From CAWBOV01 sp963790525 (GTDB lineage: Bacteria; Actinomycetota; Actinomycetes; Mycobacteriales; Jatrophihabitantaceae): DNA of 64,000 nucleotides. The translations under genes were made by a program, and so were the position numbers. The notes below the pieces were generated by a model. It saw only the letters and a list, made by a program, of their open reading frames with translations, was not told the origin of the DNA and ran no database searches. The stretch covers positions 806,001 to 870,000 of the forward strand of contig CAWBOV010000002.1 of the NCBI GenBank assembly GCA_963790525.1, in the 5' to 3' direction. Of the stretch, positions 49,941 through 58,544 are shown piece by piece (the first letter of the stretch is position 1; each line of letters begins with the position of its first letter).

Positions 49941-51043
49941 GCCGGCGTCCATCCCTGCGGCTGCTGGATCACCACGCACTCGTAATGGGCCAGGCCGGTG
50001 GCGCCGTCGCTCGTCAGCCGGGTGAAGTTCTCGGCCCAGGCGTGGTCGAACTCGAAGGCGGTGCCGTCCGCCGCCACGACCGTCGTCGGGTGGCTGACGT
50101 CCCAGACCTCGCCCTCGCTGTAGTCGTCGCCCCGGTAGACGCCCTGCCCCAGGCCGTCGTCGAAACCGCCGAAGTAGCCGCCGCCCTGGCAGTACACCCA
50201 GCCCAGGTCCTCGATCGTGTACTCGCGGTGGACGCCCTCCTCGTCGGTGAGGGCGAACGTGCCGCTCTTGAGCCGCCGGCCGCCTTCGTAGAAGTCGAGA
50301 TCGCTCTCGACGGAGACGACGGGCACGCTGCGGTCGGGGTAGAGGATCACGCCCTTGCCGGATGCCTTGCGGCCGCTGGGATCCTGGAAGAAGAAGCCGC
50401 CGTGGTCGGGCATGTTGAACAGCACCCACTGCCGGACTCCGGGCACGCGGCGGCGCACGCCCTCCATCGGCGCTCCGTAGAGCCGCGGGCCGCCACGCCC
50501 GTTCTGGTAACCCCACGAGTGGTTGCGGAAGAACGAGTCGGTCGCCGCGTCGAGCTCGTAGCGCTTCCCGGCGACGGCGATCCATCCCTCGCACGTACCG
50601 GTGATCTCGTAGGTGGTGCGTTCGCTGATGAGGCGGCTGTCGATGCGGGTGATCTCGACGGGATCGCGGTAGGGCGCGGTGGTGCTGCGACAGGTGACGT
50701 CGAGCGTGATGCCGTACTCGTTGTCCTCGAGGACCAGGCGGAGCACCTTCATGGGCTCGACCAGTTCGATCCGCAGGGGACCCACGCGCAGGCTCTCCAT
50801 GTCCGGGCGGAGCCGGCGCGAAACCCTGATGTTGTACTGCTTGCCTTCGTGCCGCAGGCAGACGAAGCCGTCCATCACGTCGTTGTTCGAGTAGAGGCGA
50901 ACCGTCGACGTCAGTGACACGTTGCCGGCGACGTCACTCAGGCAGACGTAGTGGCCGTCGTTCCACTGGGGATCGCTGCCGGCGACTCCCGCGAAGCTCT
51001 CCGTGATCTGGTGGAAGGGGAACTCGTCGATCCCGAGCAGCAC
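49937..51043 (-). CDS. CrtC/AttH-like lipocalin-type protein (DUF7064/7065-like)
   Basis: Protein of 368 residues, rich in beta strands, with W-N-D-G-H-Y near 28, R-N-H-S-W-G-Y-Q-N near 172 and L-G-W-V-Y-C-Q-G-G-G-Y-F near 282. The layout (two lipocalin-like halves) recalls hydroxyneurosporene synthase CrtC and AttH-like proteins. CrtC hydrates carotenoid ends; whether it does so here is unknown. ATG 51043 has AAGGAG upstream. It is the first gene of the minus-strand operon. Confidence 0.6.
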   Translation of the reverse strand: MLLGIDEFPFHQITESFAGVAGSDPQWNDGHYVCLSDVAGNVSLTSTVRLYSNNDVMDGFVCLRHEGKQYNIRVSRRLRPDMESLRVGPLRIELVEPMKVLRLVLEDNEYGITLDVTCRSTTAPYRDPVEITRIDSRLISERTTYEITGTCEGWIAVAGKRYELDAATDSFFRNHSWGYQNGRGGPRLYGAPMEGVRRRVPGVRQWVLFNMPDHGGFFFQDPSGRKASGKGVILYPDRSVPVVSVESDLDFYEGGRRLKSGTFALTDEEGVHREYTIEDLGWVYCQGGGYFGGFDDGLGQGVYRGDDYSEGEVWDVSHPTTVVAADGTAFEFDHAWAENFTRLTSDGATGLAHYECVVIQQPQGWTPA

Positions 51044-51059
51044 GGCCGCGCTCCTTCAG

Positions 51060-51069
51060 ACAACGTTGT
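51060..51069. promoter_or_regulatory. 10-bp palindrome upstream of the CrtC-like operon
   Basis: ACAACGTTGT is a perfect palindrome 17 bases upstream of the CrtC-like start, flanked by TTCAG and TGAAG that extend it imperfectly. A candidate operator for one of the nearby TetR regulators. Confidence 0.35.
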
Positions 51070-51119
51070 TGAAGTCGGTGTGCAGAAACTCTAACAGCGG
51101 CGAGGGCGCACCAGAAGGG

Positions 51120-51557
51120 TCAGAACGTGCGGCGTCGCGGCTCCGCTGCCTCGCTGTCCGGCGTGAACTGCCACCGCGCCGAGCAGACGCGACGGGCGAA
51201 GCGCCACCCCTCGTCGGTGCGGACGACCACGTCGTCGTAGTCGCCGCCGTACCACCGCTTGGGGGTGTGCGAGTCCCGCGTGTACGGGGCGAAGAACTTG
51301 CTCTTCACGCGGACGGAGTCGCCCTCGGCGTAGACGTAGACGTTCACGCAATGGTGCGCGGACGGGTGGTTCGCGCCGCGAAAGTAGTCCTGGATCTCGC
51401 CGATGCCGTGGAACACCGCGGGGGCGTTGACCGGCGTGTAGTCGAGTTCGGCGTCGGGCAGGAAGAGTTCGTCGAAGCGATCCCAGTCGGCCGCATCCAC
51501 GATGTGCCCGTAGTGCGCCAGCAGCTGATTGATCTCGACGATGTCGGAGACGTCCAT
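51120..51557 (-). CDS. SnoaL-like NTF2-fold protein 4
   Basis: Protein of 145 residues with E-I-N-Q-L-L-A-H-Y-G-H-I-V-D-A-A-D-W-D near 8 and D-A-E-L-D-Y-T near 36, plus H-H-C-V-N-V-Y-V near 67. Divergent from the PhaC gene. It lies 76 bases upstream of the CrtC-like gene on the same strand. Confidence 0.8.
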   Translation of the reverse strand: MDVSDIVEINQLLAHYGHIVDAADWDRFDELFLPDAELDYTPVNAPAVFHGIGEIQDYFRGANHPSAHHCVNVYVYAEGDSVRVKSKFFAPYTRDSHTPKRWYGGDYDDVVVRTDEGWRFARRVCSARWQFTPDSEAAEPRRRTF

Positions 51558-51624
51558 GCGAGCCCTTCGTCGGCAGCCCCGGGCGGAACCGCGTGCACGT
51601 ATGTGGTCCTCGGGTTAGTAGGTG

Positions 51625-51638
51625 GATACTCTAGTATC
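51625..51638. promoter_or_regulatory. TetR-type dyad upstream of phaC-like gene
   Basis: GATACT and AGTATC form a perfect 6-bp inverted repeat with a 2-base gap in the divergent spacer between the SnoaL 4 and PhaC-like genes. It lies 43 bases upstream of the PhaC GTG. Confidence 0.45.
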
Positions 51639-51680
51639 GATCGAGTGTGACGTAGGCGACACCCAGCGATCGGAGTCAGC

Positions 51681-53357
51681 GTGAGCGAACCGGATTCGGG
51701 GACGGCGGAGCGCGCGGCCGAGAGCGCGGCGTGGACCGAGCCGATAGCCGTCCCTTCGAAGAGAGCAGTCCTGTCCAGCGTGTTCTCCGCGCTGGGGCAG
51801 GGGCGCGCGGTCGCCCGGGAGGGCGGCGCGTTCGCCAAGGAGGTGGTGCGCATCGTGCGCGGGACGTCCGAGGTGGCGCCGGCCAAGTCGGACTGGCGCT
51901 TCAAGGACCCCACCTGGGAGCAGAACCCGGTGTACCGCCGGGTGGGACAGACCTACCTCAGCTTCTCCGCCGCGCTCGACAACCTGGTCGACGACGTCGA
52001 GAAGGCGGGTGGTTCGCCCGAGAAGGCGCGCTTCGCGATCTCGATCCTGACCAGCGCCCTGGCGCCCACCAACAACCTGCTCGGCAACCCGGCCGCCATC
52101 AAGCGCACCGTCGAGACGGGCGGGTTGAACCTCGTGCGCGGGATGCGGCACTTCGTCGGCGACGTCCGGCACAACGGCGGGATGCCGTCGATGGCCGACA
52201 AGGAAGCGCTCAAGGTCGGGCGCGACCTGGGCATCACCCCCGGTGCGGTGATCCAGCGCGACGAGTTCGCCGAGCTGCTGCAGTACTCCGCCTCCACCGA
52301 GACCGTCCACGAGCGGCCTCTGCTGGTGGTGCCCCCGCCGATCGGGCGCTACTACTTCCTGGATCTGCGGCCGGGCCGGAGCTTCGTCGAGTACGCCGTG
52401 TCCCAGGGAATGCAGACCTTCCTGGTCAGCTGGCGCAACCCGGGGGTGGAGCAGGGCGATTGGACGCTCGACACCTACGCCGCGCGGGTGCTCCTGGCCA
52501 TCGACGCGATCCGTGAGGTCACCGGTAGCCCCGACGTCAACGTGGTCGGGTTCTGCGCGGGCGGGATCATCAACAGCTCGATCCTGAACCACCTGGCCTC
52601 GATCGGTGACGACCGCATCCACTCGGCCACGTACGCGGTGACCCTGCTCGACTTCTCGCAGAAGGCGCCGATCCAGGCGTTCTCGAACGCCAAGCTGCTG
52701 TCGCTCGCGCGGCTGCGGTCGCGGCGGGCGGGCATCATCGCCGCCAGCGACATGGGCGCGGCGTTCACCTGGATGCGCCCCAACGACCTGGTCTGGAACT
52801 ACTGGGTCAACAACTACCTGATGGGCGAGAACCCGCCGATCTTCGACATCCTGTCCTGGAACGCCGACGGGACGAACCTGCCGGCGGCGCTGCACCTGCA
52901 GTTCCTCGACATGTTCGAGTCCAACGTCCTGTGCAAACCCGGGGAGATCTCGGTGCTCGGCACACCGGTGGACCTCGCCACGATCAAGGTGCCGACCTTC
53001 GTCACCGGCGCCATGACCGACCACCTCACTCCGTGGCGGGGTTGCTACCGGACGACGCAGTTGCTCTCGGGCCCGAGCACGTTCGTCCTCAGCAGCAGCG
53101 GCCACATCCAGAGTCTGGTGAATCCACCCGGGAACCCGCGGGCGTCCTACTTCGTCGGGGGAGAACCCGGACCCGACCCGGACGAGTGGTTGCTGACCGC
53201 GACCAAGGTCACCGGCTCGTGGTGGGAGGTCTGGTCGGAGTGGCTGCGTGAGCGCGCCGGTGAGGAGCAGGCCGCCTCGGACCGCCTCGGCAGCACGACA
53301 TTCCGGCCGCTCGCGGCGGCACCCGGCGACTTCGTGCGCGCCGCCGCAGGAGCATGA
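51681..53357 (+). CDS. phaC: PhaC-type polyhydroxyalkanoate synthase
   Basis: Alpha/beta hydrolase polymerase of 558 residues. The N-terminal domain (D-P-T-W-E-Q-N-P-V-Y near 75) is typical of class I/II PhaC. The active site is complete: the lipase-box Cys G-F-C-A-G-G near 292, the Asp in A-M-T-D-H-L-T-P-W near 446, and the His in S-G-H-I-Q-S-L-V-N-P-P near 474. No phaA, phaB or phasin is visible, so it may polymerise 3-hydroxyacyl-CoA made by the nearby lipid genes. Start GTG 51681. Confidence 0.88.
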   Translation: MSEPDSGTAERAAESAAWTEPIAVPSKRAVLSSVFSALGQGRAVAREGGAFAKEVVRIVRGTSEVAPAKSDWRFKDPTWEQNPVYRRVGQTYLSFSAALDNLVDDVEKAGGSPEKARFAISILTSALAPTNNLLGNPAAIKRTVETGGLNLVRGMRHFVGDVRHNGGMPSMADKEALKVGRDLGITPGAVIQRDEFAELLQYSASTETVHERPLLVVPPPIGRYYFLDLRPGRSFVEYAVSQGMQTFLVSWRNPGVEQGDWTLDTYAARVLLAIDAIREVTGSPDVNVVGFCAGGIINSSILNHLASIGDDRIHSATYAVTLLDFSQKAPIQAFSNAKLLSLARLRSRRAGIIAASDMGAAFTWMRPNDLVWNYWVNNYLMGENPPIFDILSWNADGTNLPAALHLQFLDMFESNVLCKPGEISVLGTPVDLATIKVPTFVTGAMTDHLTPWRGCYRTTQLLSGPSTFVLSSSGHIQSLVNPPGNPRASYFVGGEPGPDPDEWLLTATKVTGSWWEVWSEWLRERAGEEQAASDRLGSTTFRPLAAAPGDFVRAAAGA

Positions 53358-53365
53358 CCAGTCCT

Positions 53366-53379
53366 AGTAACTAGTCACT
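53366..53379. promoter_or_regulatory. Imperfect palindrome between phaC and TIM-barrel gene
   Basis: AGTAACTAGTCACT is a 14-bp near-palindrome (12 of 14 positions) centred on ACTAGT, 36 bases upstream of the TIM-barrel GTG. A possible TetR-family operator. Confidence 0.35.
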
Positions 53380-53415
53380 CACTCTGTTAAGGTCGCCGCG
53401 ACGACAGGGGACCAG

Positions 53416-54273
53416 GTGACAGGCGTTCGGGCTCGGCGGGTCCTCTCTCTGGCTCATCTGTGCATGCTCGAAGTCGCGCCGCCGGAATTGGTGAGAGTGG
53501 CGTCGATTGCCGGATTCGACGCGGTTCTGATGCGGCTGAACAAGTCCAGCGACGGCCGCGGCCACGATTACCTCGCTGACCCGGCGATGCGGGCACGGAC
53601 CCTGGCCGCGCTCGACGAGACCGGCGTGATCGTGTGGGACACCGAGGTCATCAGAATGCGGCCCGGCGTGCCCGCCGCATCCTTCGAGGAGCTGTTCGCG
53701 GCCTCGGCGCAGCTGAAGGCCACGTACGTGCTCACCACGATCGAGGAGCCCGATGCCGCCCGTGCGAGTGCGCAGTTCGCCGAGCTCGCCGCGCTCGCGG
53801 AGCAGTACGGGCTGATGCTGTCGGTCGAGTTCATGCCGTTCAGTTCCGCGCGTACGGCGGCCGAGGCGCGGGCCGTGGTCGAGGGCTCGGGTGCGCAGAA
53901 CGCCGTGGTGCTCGTGGACCTGCTGCACCTGGCCCGGTCCGGCGGCGGACCCGCGGACGTGGCGGCGCTGCCGGCCCGCCTGGTGAGATACCTGCAGGTC
54001 TGTGACTCCGCAGACGGCAGCGCTGAGACCGACCGGGCGGCCTACCTGGCCGAGGCGGGGGGCGCGCGCCTTCTCCCGGGGCAGGGCGTGCTGCCGGTGC
54101 GCGAGGTGATCGCCGCGGCGCCCGCCGACGTCGCAGTGTGCGTCGAGTGCCCGTCGCCGCTGGTCGGGGAGTTGGGCGCGCAGGCTTACGCCGACCGCGC
54201 GTTCGCCGCAGTGACCGAGCTGCTGGCCGCCGTCGACGCTGCGCCCGCCGACACCAAAGGGAGTTCCGCATGA
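53416..54273 (+). CDS. Sugar-phosphate isomerase/epimerase-like TIM barrel protein
   Basis: Protein of 285 residues in the xylose-isomerase-like TIM-barrel family (AP endonuclease family 2): A-G-F-D-A-V-L-M-R-L near 32, L-M-L-S-V-E-F-M-P-F near 134 with the metal Glu, V-V-L-V-D-L-L-H-L near 159, and A-V-C-V-E-C-P-S near 238. It overlaps the downstream SnoaL gene by 4 bases (ATGA). A lyase, hydratase or isomerase role is possible. Confidence 0.75.
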   Translation: MTGVRARRVLSLAHLCMLEVAPPELVRVASIAGFDAVLMRLNKSSDGRGHDYLADPAMRARTLAALDETGVIVWDTEVIRMRPGVPAASFEELFAASAQLKATYVLTTIEEPDAARASAQFAELAALAEQYGLMLSVEFMPFSSARTAAEARAVVEGSGAQNAVVLVDLLHLARSGGGPADVAALPARLVRYLQVCDSADGSAETDRAAYLAEAGGARLLPGQGVLPVREVIAAAPADVAVCVECPSPLVGELGAQAYADRAFAAVTELLAAVDAAPADTKGSSA

Positions 54274-54755
54274 CGACAGGTTTGGGAAAGTACGCAGACT
54301 ACCTCGACATCATCGCCACATTCTCGCGGTTTGCGTCAGGAATCGACAGGCGTGATTGGGAACTTTATCGATCAGTATTCACCGACGAGATCGACGTCGA
54401 TTACACCTCATATCGGCCGGGCTCGAAATCGAGAATGGCCGCCGATCTCTGGGTCGATCGCGCCAAAGGATTATTTCCCGGACTGGACGCGAGTCAGCAT
54501 TCACTGTCGAATCCCGCGATCGAGATCGACGGCGATACGGCGTCGGCCACGATGTACCTCGTCGCCGAGCATTTCCTCACCAACGATCAGGGCGACAACT
54601 CCTACACGATCGGTGGTTACTACTCCGACTCCCTCGTAAGGGAGGACGGCGTGTGGCGCATCAGCGCGAAGCGGCTGACGGTGACGTGGAACCGCGGCAA
54701 CCGTCACGTGCTCACCCTGGCCGCGGCACGGGCGGCTGAACGGGCCGCTGGGTAG
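54270..54755 (+). CDS. SnoaL-like NTF2-fold protein 5
   Basis: Protein of 161 residues with D-R-R-D-W-E-L-Y-R-S-V-F-T-D-E-I-D-V-D-Y near 26 and A-S-Q-H-S-L-S-N near 73 (a conserved His). The 5' half of the gene is poorer in GC and uses A/T-ending codons more than its neighbours do. It is translationally coupled to the TIM-barrel gene. Confidence 0.8.
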   Translation: MTTGLGKYADYLDIIATFSRFASGIDRRDWELYRSVFTDEIDVDYTSYRPGSKSRMAADLWVDRAKGLFPGLDASQHSLSNPAIEIDGDTASATMYLVAEHFLTNDQGDNSYTIGGYYSDSLVREDGVWRISAKRLTVTWNRGNRHVLTLAAARAAERAAG

Positions 54756-54772
54756 AGCTGAACTGCGTGGGC

Positions 54773-55375
54773 TCAGAGCCCGACGGCGCGATCGCAGAGA
54801 TCGTAGATCTCGCTGCGGAAGCGGCGGGGCCCGAGCGTGCGGTAGGACTGGTCCAACGAGAGTTCGGCGCGCGCGGCGACCTCGCACACGATGACCAGCG
54901 TCAGCCCGTCGACGGCGGTCTTGGCGCGCTGTCGGCTGGCGGTGACCTTGCGCAGCGCGCGCGCCGCGGCGATCGCGAGCTGGTCGCGAGCGTGCCGCCG
55001 GATGTCCTCGATCGTGAGGGACGCGCCCGCGGCGGTGAGGAAGAAGATCATGGCGCGCTGCCGGTCCTCGCCGACCCAGTCCAGCAGTCCGGACACGACG
55101 TTCTTGAGATCTTCCGCCGATTCGGCATCGGCCCACAGCTTCTCGCCGACGTCGACCCAGTCGTCGGCGAAGCTGCGGACGATCTCCTCCAGCAACTGGT
55201 CGCGCGAGGAGAAGTGGTAGTAGAAGGCGGCCGGGGTCATGCCCGCGTGGGCGACTATCGACGAGATCGTCACGAGCTCCCACGGTTGCACGACGAAAAG
55301 ATCGAGTGCCGCACGAATGATCTCGTGACGGCGGGACGGTCGGTTCGCCGCTCGCGGACGGGCTGTTTCGGACAC
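54773..55375 (-). CDS. TetR-family regulator 1
   Basis: Regulator of 200 residues; the helix-turn-helix (about 17-64) has R-R-H-E-I-I-R-A-A-L-D-L-F and T-P-A-A-F-Y-Y-H-F-S-S-R. GTG 55375 is chosen over an in-frame start at 55462. Divergent from another TetR gene. It may control the lipid cluster. Confidence 0.85.
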   Translation of the reverse strand: MSETARPRAANRPSRRHEIIRAALDLFVVQPWELVTISSIVAHAGMTPAAFYYHFSSRDQLLEEIVRSFADDWVDVGEKLWADAESAEDLKNVVSGLLDWVGEDRQRAMIFFLTAAGASLTIEDIRRHARDQLAIAAARALRKVTASRQRAKTAVDGLTLVIVCEVAARAELSLDQSYRTLGPRRFRSEIYDLCDRAVGL

Positions 55376-55448
55376 GTCGGTTACGATACGGGAGTCGGGC
55401 AAGGTTCGATCACGACATCCTGCGAGTGGAATTAGGCGGCATAGAAAC

Positions 55449-56126
55449 GTGGCGGCGGGCAAGGCACAAGCCGAAGATCAAAAGCGTCCTGCCCACAGGC
55501 CGTCGCGCCGTCAGGAAATTCTCCACGCAGCGATAGCGGTGTTCGCCCGCAAGGGCTATGTCGAGGCCAACGTCGACGACATCGCGCGCGAGGCGAGCGT
55601 CGTCCCGACGGCGATCTACTACCACTTCGGTAGCAAGGAAGAGCTCTTCCACCAGGCGCTGCGTGCTGCCATGGACGGTTTCAGCGAGCGCGTCTACGAA
55701 GCCCGGCCCGACATCGAGGAGGGCGACGCGGACGCCCTGCGGCGGGTCGTGCGCAGTGGTTGGGAATGGTGGAGCACCCACCCCGACGACAGCGCCCTGC
55801 TCGGGCGCTACTCGCAGGGCAGCACCGGGCACGCCGTGCAGTTGCGCGCGGCCTGGGAGGAGCGGCACCTCGTCCGCGCCTACGACTACCTCCCGCGCGG
55901 CGTCAGGGCAGCCCGCAGCGGCAAGGCGGCCCGCGAGCAGCACGCCGTCAACTCGCTCCGGATGCGGGTGCTGCTCGAGGCGATCTTCGCGTGCCAGGCA
56001 GCGGGACTCGAGGGCGGCCCGCTCAACACCATGTCGCGTGGCTCGGTTGCCAAGGAACTCGAGGACGTGTGCGTCCGGCTCATCACCTTCGACGACGCGA
56101 CACTCGAGGACGACGACGAGCAGTGA
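55449..56126 (+). CDS. TetR-family regulator 2
   Basis: Regulator of 225 residues; the N-terminal helix-turn-helix (about 18-64) has S-R-R-Q-E-I-L-H-A-A-I-A-V-F-A-R-K-G and T-A-I-Y-Y-H-F-G-S-K. The C-terminal region is acidic. It is the gene before the acyl-CoA synthetase, so it could sense an acyl-CoA. Confidence 0.86.
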   Translation: MAAGKAQAEDQKRPAHRPSRRQEILHAAIAVFARKGYVEANVDDIAREASVVPTAIYYHFGSKEELFHQALRAAMDGFSERVYEARPDIEEGDADALRRVVRSGWEWWSTHPDDSALLGRYSQGSTGHAVQLRAAWEERHLVRAYDYLPRGVRAARSGKAAREQHAVNSLRMRVLLEAIFACQAAGLEGGPLNTMSRGSVAKELEDVCVRLITFDDATLEDDDEQ

Positions 56127-56180
56127 GCGCCCGGTCCGGTGGCCACGCTGTGGTGTGGCTGAGATGAGATCCGTACTTTC

Positions 56181-56209
56181 TTGACACGATCCACAGTTCG
56201 GGCCACGAT
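56181..56209 (+). promoter_or_regulatory. Sigma-70-like promoter of the acyl-CoA synthetase gene
   Basis: TTGACA (56181-56186) and CACGAT (56204-56209) are 17 bases apart. The expected start of transcription is near 56216, giving a leader of about 33 bases with a GAGGAGG site at 56235-56241. Confidence 0.55.
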
Positions 56210-56248
56210 GACCACGACGTATCGGTGGTGTGTCGAGGAGGTCGGATT

Positions 56249-57787
56249 GTGTTCAGCGCCGTCCAGGACCGTGCTCGGAGCACTCCGGACGAAGTGGCGC
56301 TGAGCGATGAACGCACCTCGCTGACCTGGGTCCAGCTGGCCGACCAGCTCGATCGGGCCGCCGCCGCGATGCTCCTGCTCGCGCCGGACGTCGACCAGCG
56401 CGTGGCCGTCCTGGGCGACAACACCGTCGAGACCATCGTGGCGCATGCGGCCGGGCTGATCGCCGGCGTCGGCACCGCCGCCACGTCGCGCCAGCTCACC
56501 GCTCAGGAGATGGCCGACCAGTGGACCGACTGCAACGCGGTCGCTGCCGTGTCCGGGCCGTCGAGCACCGCCGCGGCCGGTGTCGCCGCGTCGAAGGTCG
56601 GCCTCCGTGCCCTGATCGTGCACGGCGCCGACGTCCCCGACAACGGCATCGCGTGGAGTGACTGGCTGGCGCAGAGCCCGGGTGGCGCCGACTCCGGCGA
56701 CCGCCCGGCCCGGCCGGTGCTGGTGTACACGTCGGGCACGACGGGCCGCCCCCGTGGCGCCGAGGTGCGCTGGACCAAGACTCCCTTCGTCACCGCCGCG
56801 GACTACGTGGCCGCGATCGCCTCGGAGTCGCGCTTCCCGGCCGGCGCGCAACTGGTGGTCGGCCCGCTGCAGCACAACGCTCCGCTCACGTCGCTGCGGC
56901 ATCTGCTCTCGGGCCAGCCGGTGGTCGTCGTCTCCAAGTTCACCGCCGAGAGCGTCCTGGGCGCCATCGAGAAGTACCGGGTCACGTCGACCACGATGGT
57001 GCCGACGCACTTCCAGCGGCTGCTCGCCGCCCCTGCCGAGGTCCGGGCCCGTTACGACGTGTCCAGCCTCGAGTCCGTCATGCAGACCGGATCGGCGTGC
57101 CCCGCCGAGACGAAGCTGGCGATGATCGACTGGTTCGGGCCCATCCTGACCGAGTCCTACGGCGGCAGCGAGGTCGGCACGGTCAGCCGCATCGACTCCA
57201 CCGAGTGGCTCGCCCACCGCGGGTCCGTCGGGCGCGCCGTGCCGCCGTTCGAGGTCGTGGTGGTGGGCGACGACAAGCAGCCCGTCCCCGCCGGCACCGT
57301 CGGGATCCTCGGTTTCCGGGCGCCCGAGGAGCACGCGATCCGCTACCACGCCGACCCGGCGAAGACGGCGGCCGCGTTCGTGATGCCCGGCGTGTTCACC
57401 CTCGGCGACGTCGGCTACGTCGACGACGACGGCTACATCTTCATCACCGACCGCATCGCCGACATGGTGGTCTCCGGCGGCGTCAACCTCTACCCGGCCG
57501 AGAGCGAGAAGGTCCTCTTCACCCACCCCGATGTCGCCGACGTCGCCGTCATCGGGATCCCGGACAAGGACATGGGCGAGGCCCTGCACGCGCTCGTCGT
57601 CGCCGTGCCCGGGACGCACCCCGAGCCGTCGGAGCTGGAGGCCTACTGTCGCGGTCAGCTGGCGTCCTACAAGTGCCCTCGCTCCTACGAGTTCCTCGAC
57701 GTGCTGCCGCGCAATCCGATGGGCAAGATCGACAAGAAGATCCTGCGGTTGCCCTACTGGGACTCGGACCGCACCATCGCCGGTTGA
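56249..57787 (+). CDS. Acyl-CoA synthetase (AMP-forming, FadD-like)
   Basis: ANL enzyme of about 512 residues that activates a carboxylic acid to its CoA thioester. The P-loop-like motif is Y-T-S-G-T-T-G-R-P-R-G near 158 (Arg in place of the usual Lys). E-S-Y-G-G-S-E, D-R-I-A-D-M-V-V-S-G-G-V-N near 410 and N-P-M-G-K-I-D-K (catalytic Lys) near 494 are present. The GTG at 56249 fits the RBS. It is the first gene of the synthetase-hypothetical-PPDK-like-ACAD run. Confidence 0.9.
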   Translation: MFSAVQDRARSTPDEVALSDERTSLTWVQLADQLDRAAAAMLLLAPDVDQRVAVLGDNTVETIVAHAAGLIAGVGTAATSRQLTAQEMADQWTDCNAVAAVSGPSSTAAAGVAASKVGLRALIVHGADVPDNGIAWSDWLAQSPGGADSGDRPARPVLVYTSGTTGRPRGAEVRWTKTPFVTAADYVAAIASESRFPAGAQLVVGPLQHNAPLTSLRHLLSGQPVVVVSKFTAESVLGAIEKYRVTSTTMVPTHFQRLLAAPAEVRARYDVSSLESVMQTGSACPAETKLAMIDWFGPILTESYGGSEVGTVSRIDSTEWLAHRGSVGRAVPPFEVVVVGDDKQPVPAGTVGILGFRAPEEHAIRYHADPAKTAAAFVMPGVFTLGDVGYVDDDGYIFITDRIADMVVSGGVNLYPAESEKVLFTHPDVADVAVIGIPDKDMGEALHALVVAVPGTHPEPSELEAYCRGQLASYKCPRSYEFLDVLPRNPMGKIDKKILRLPYWDSDRTIAG

Positions 57788-57844
57788 CGCCCGTCCGCCT
57801 CGATCGACCGCCCGACCCGCCCGATCCGCCTGAGGAGTGACCAG

Positions 57845-58468
57845 ATGACCGAGACACCGACGACGACCGACACCGGGCTCGACCCCGAACAGGAAGCACT
57901 GGTGAGCCTGGTCATCCGCGGGATGAAGCGCGGTGCCGCCGACGAGGCCACCGCCGCCCTGGTGGAGAAGGGCCTGGCGATGGCCAAGGGGCCGATCACC
58001 ATGCCCACGCCCGCCGGGACCGCCGCCGCCGGGGAGCTGCTGCGCCTGTCCGCGGCCGACGAGCCGGAGATCGACCGGCTCTTCGACGGCTTCCTTCCGA
58101 TCAACCGGCGCCTGCGCGACGTCTGCTCGGCCTGGCAGACCCGTCCGGACGGCGCGGTGAACGACCACGGCGACGCCGCCTACGACGACGAGGTCCGCGA
58201 GCGCCTCGACGAGGTCCACTCCGCGATCGGCCCGGTGCTGCGGCGCATGGGCGCGGCGCAGCCCCGGCTGGCGGGCTATCGCGGCCGGCTGCAGGAGGCG
58301 CTCGACCTCTTCGACGAGGGCGACGGATCCTGGCTGGCCTCCCCGCTGAAGGACTCGTACCACACGGTGTGGATGCATCTGCACCAGGAACTGATCCTCA
58401 TGCTGGGTATCACCCGGGCCGCTGACGAGGAGCGCGAAGAGCGGCTCGTCAAGGCGCAGAACGCGTGA
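57845..58468 (+). CDS. Uncharacterised helical protein beside the PPDK-like gene
   Basis: Protein of 207 residues, predicted mostly helical; no catalytic motif seen. N-terminal part (E-A-L-V-S-L-V-I-R-G-M-K-R-G) and a C-terminal segment with W-M-H-L-H-Q-E-L-I-L-M-L-G. RBS GAGGAG at 57832. Because it sits directly before the PPDK-like gene, it may be a subunit or adaptor of that enzyme. Confidence 0.6.
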   Translation: MTETPTTTDTGLDPEQEALVSLVIRGMKRGAADEATAALVEKGLAMAKGPITMPTPAGTAAAGELLRLSAADEPEIDRLFDGFLPINRRLRDVCSAWQTRPDGAVNDHGDAAYDDEVRERLDEVHSAIGPVLRRMGAAQPRLAGYRGRLQEALDLFDEGDGSWLASPLKDSYHTVWMHLHQELILMLGITRAADEEREERLVKAQNA

Positions 58469-58544
58469 CGTTCGCACCCGTGGCGACCGTGCCGGCTGTG
58501 TCGACTGTGCTGCCTGTGGTGACTGTGACCCTGTCCGGCCGGCC
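58469..58544. repeat. 9-bp degenerate repeat in the spacer before the PPDK-like gene
   Basis: About six CTGTGNNNN/CCGTGNNNN units follow each other (for example CCGTGCCGG, CTGTGTCGA, CTGTGCTGC). They end 14 bases before the ATG. There is no evident Shine-Dalgarno in the remaining bases. Confidence 0.6.
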
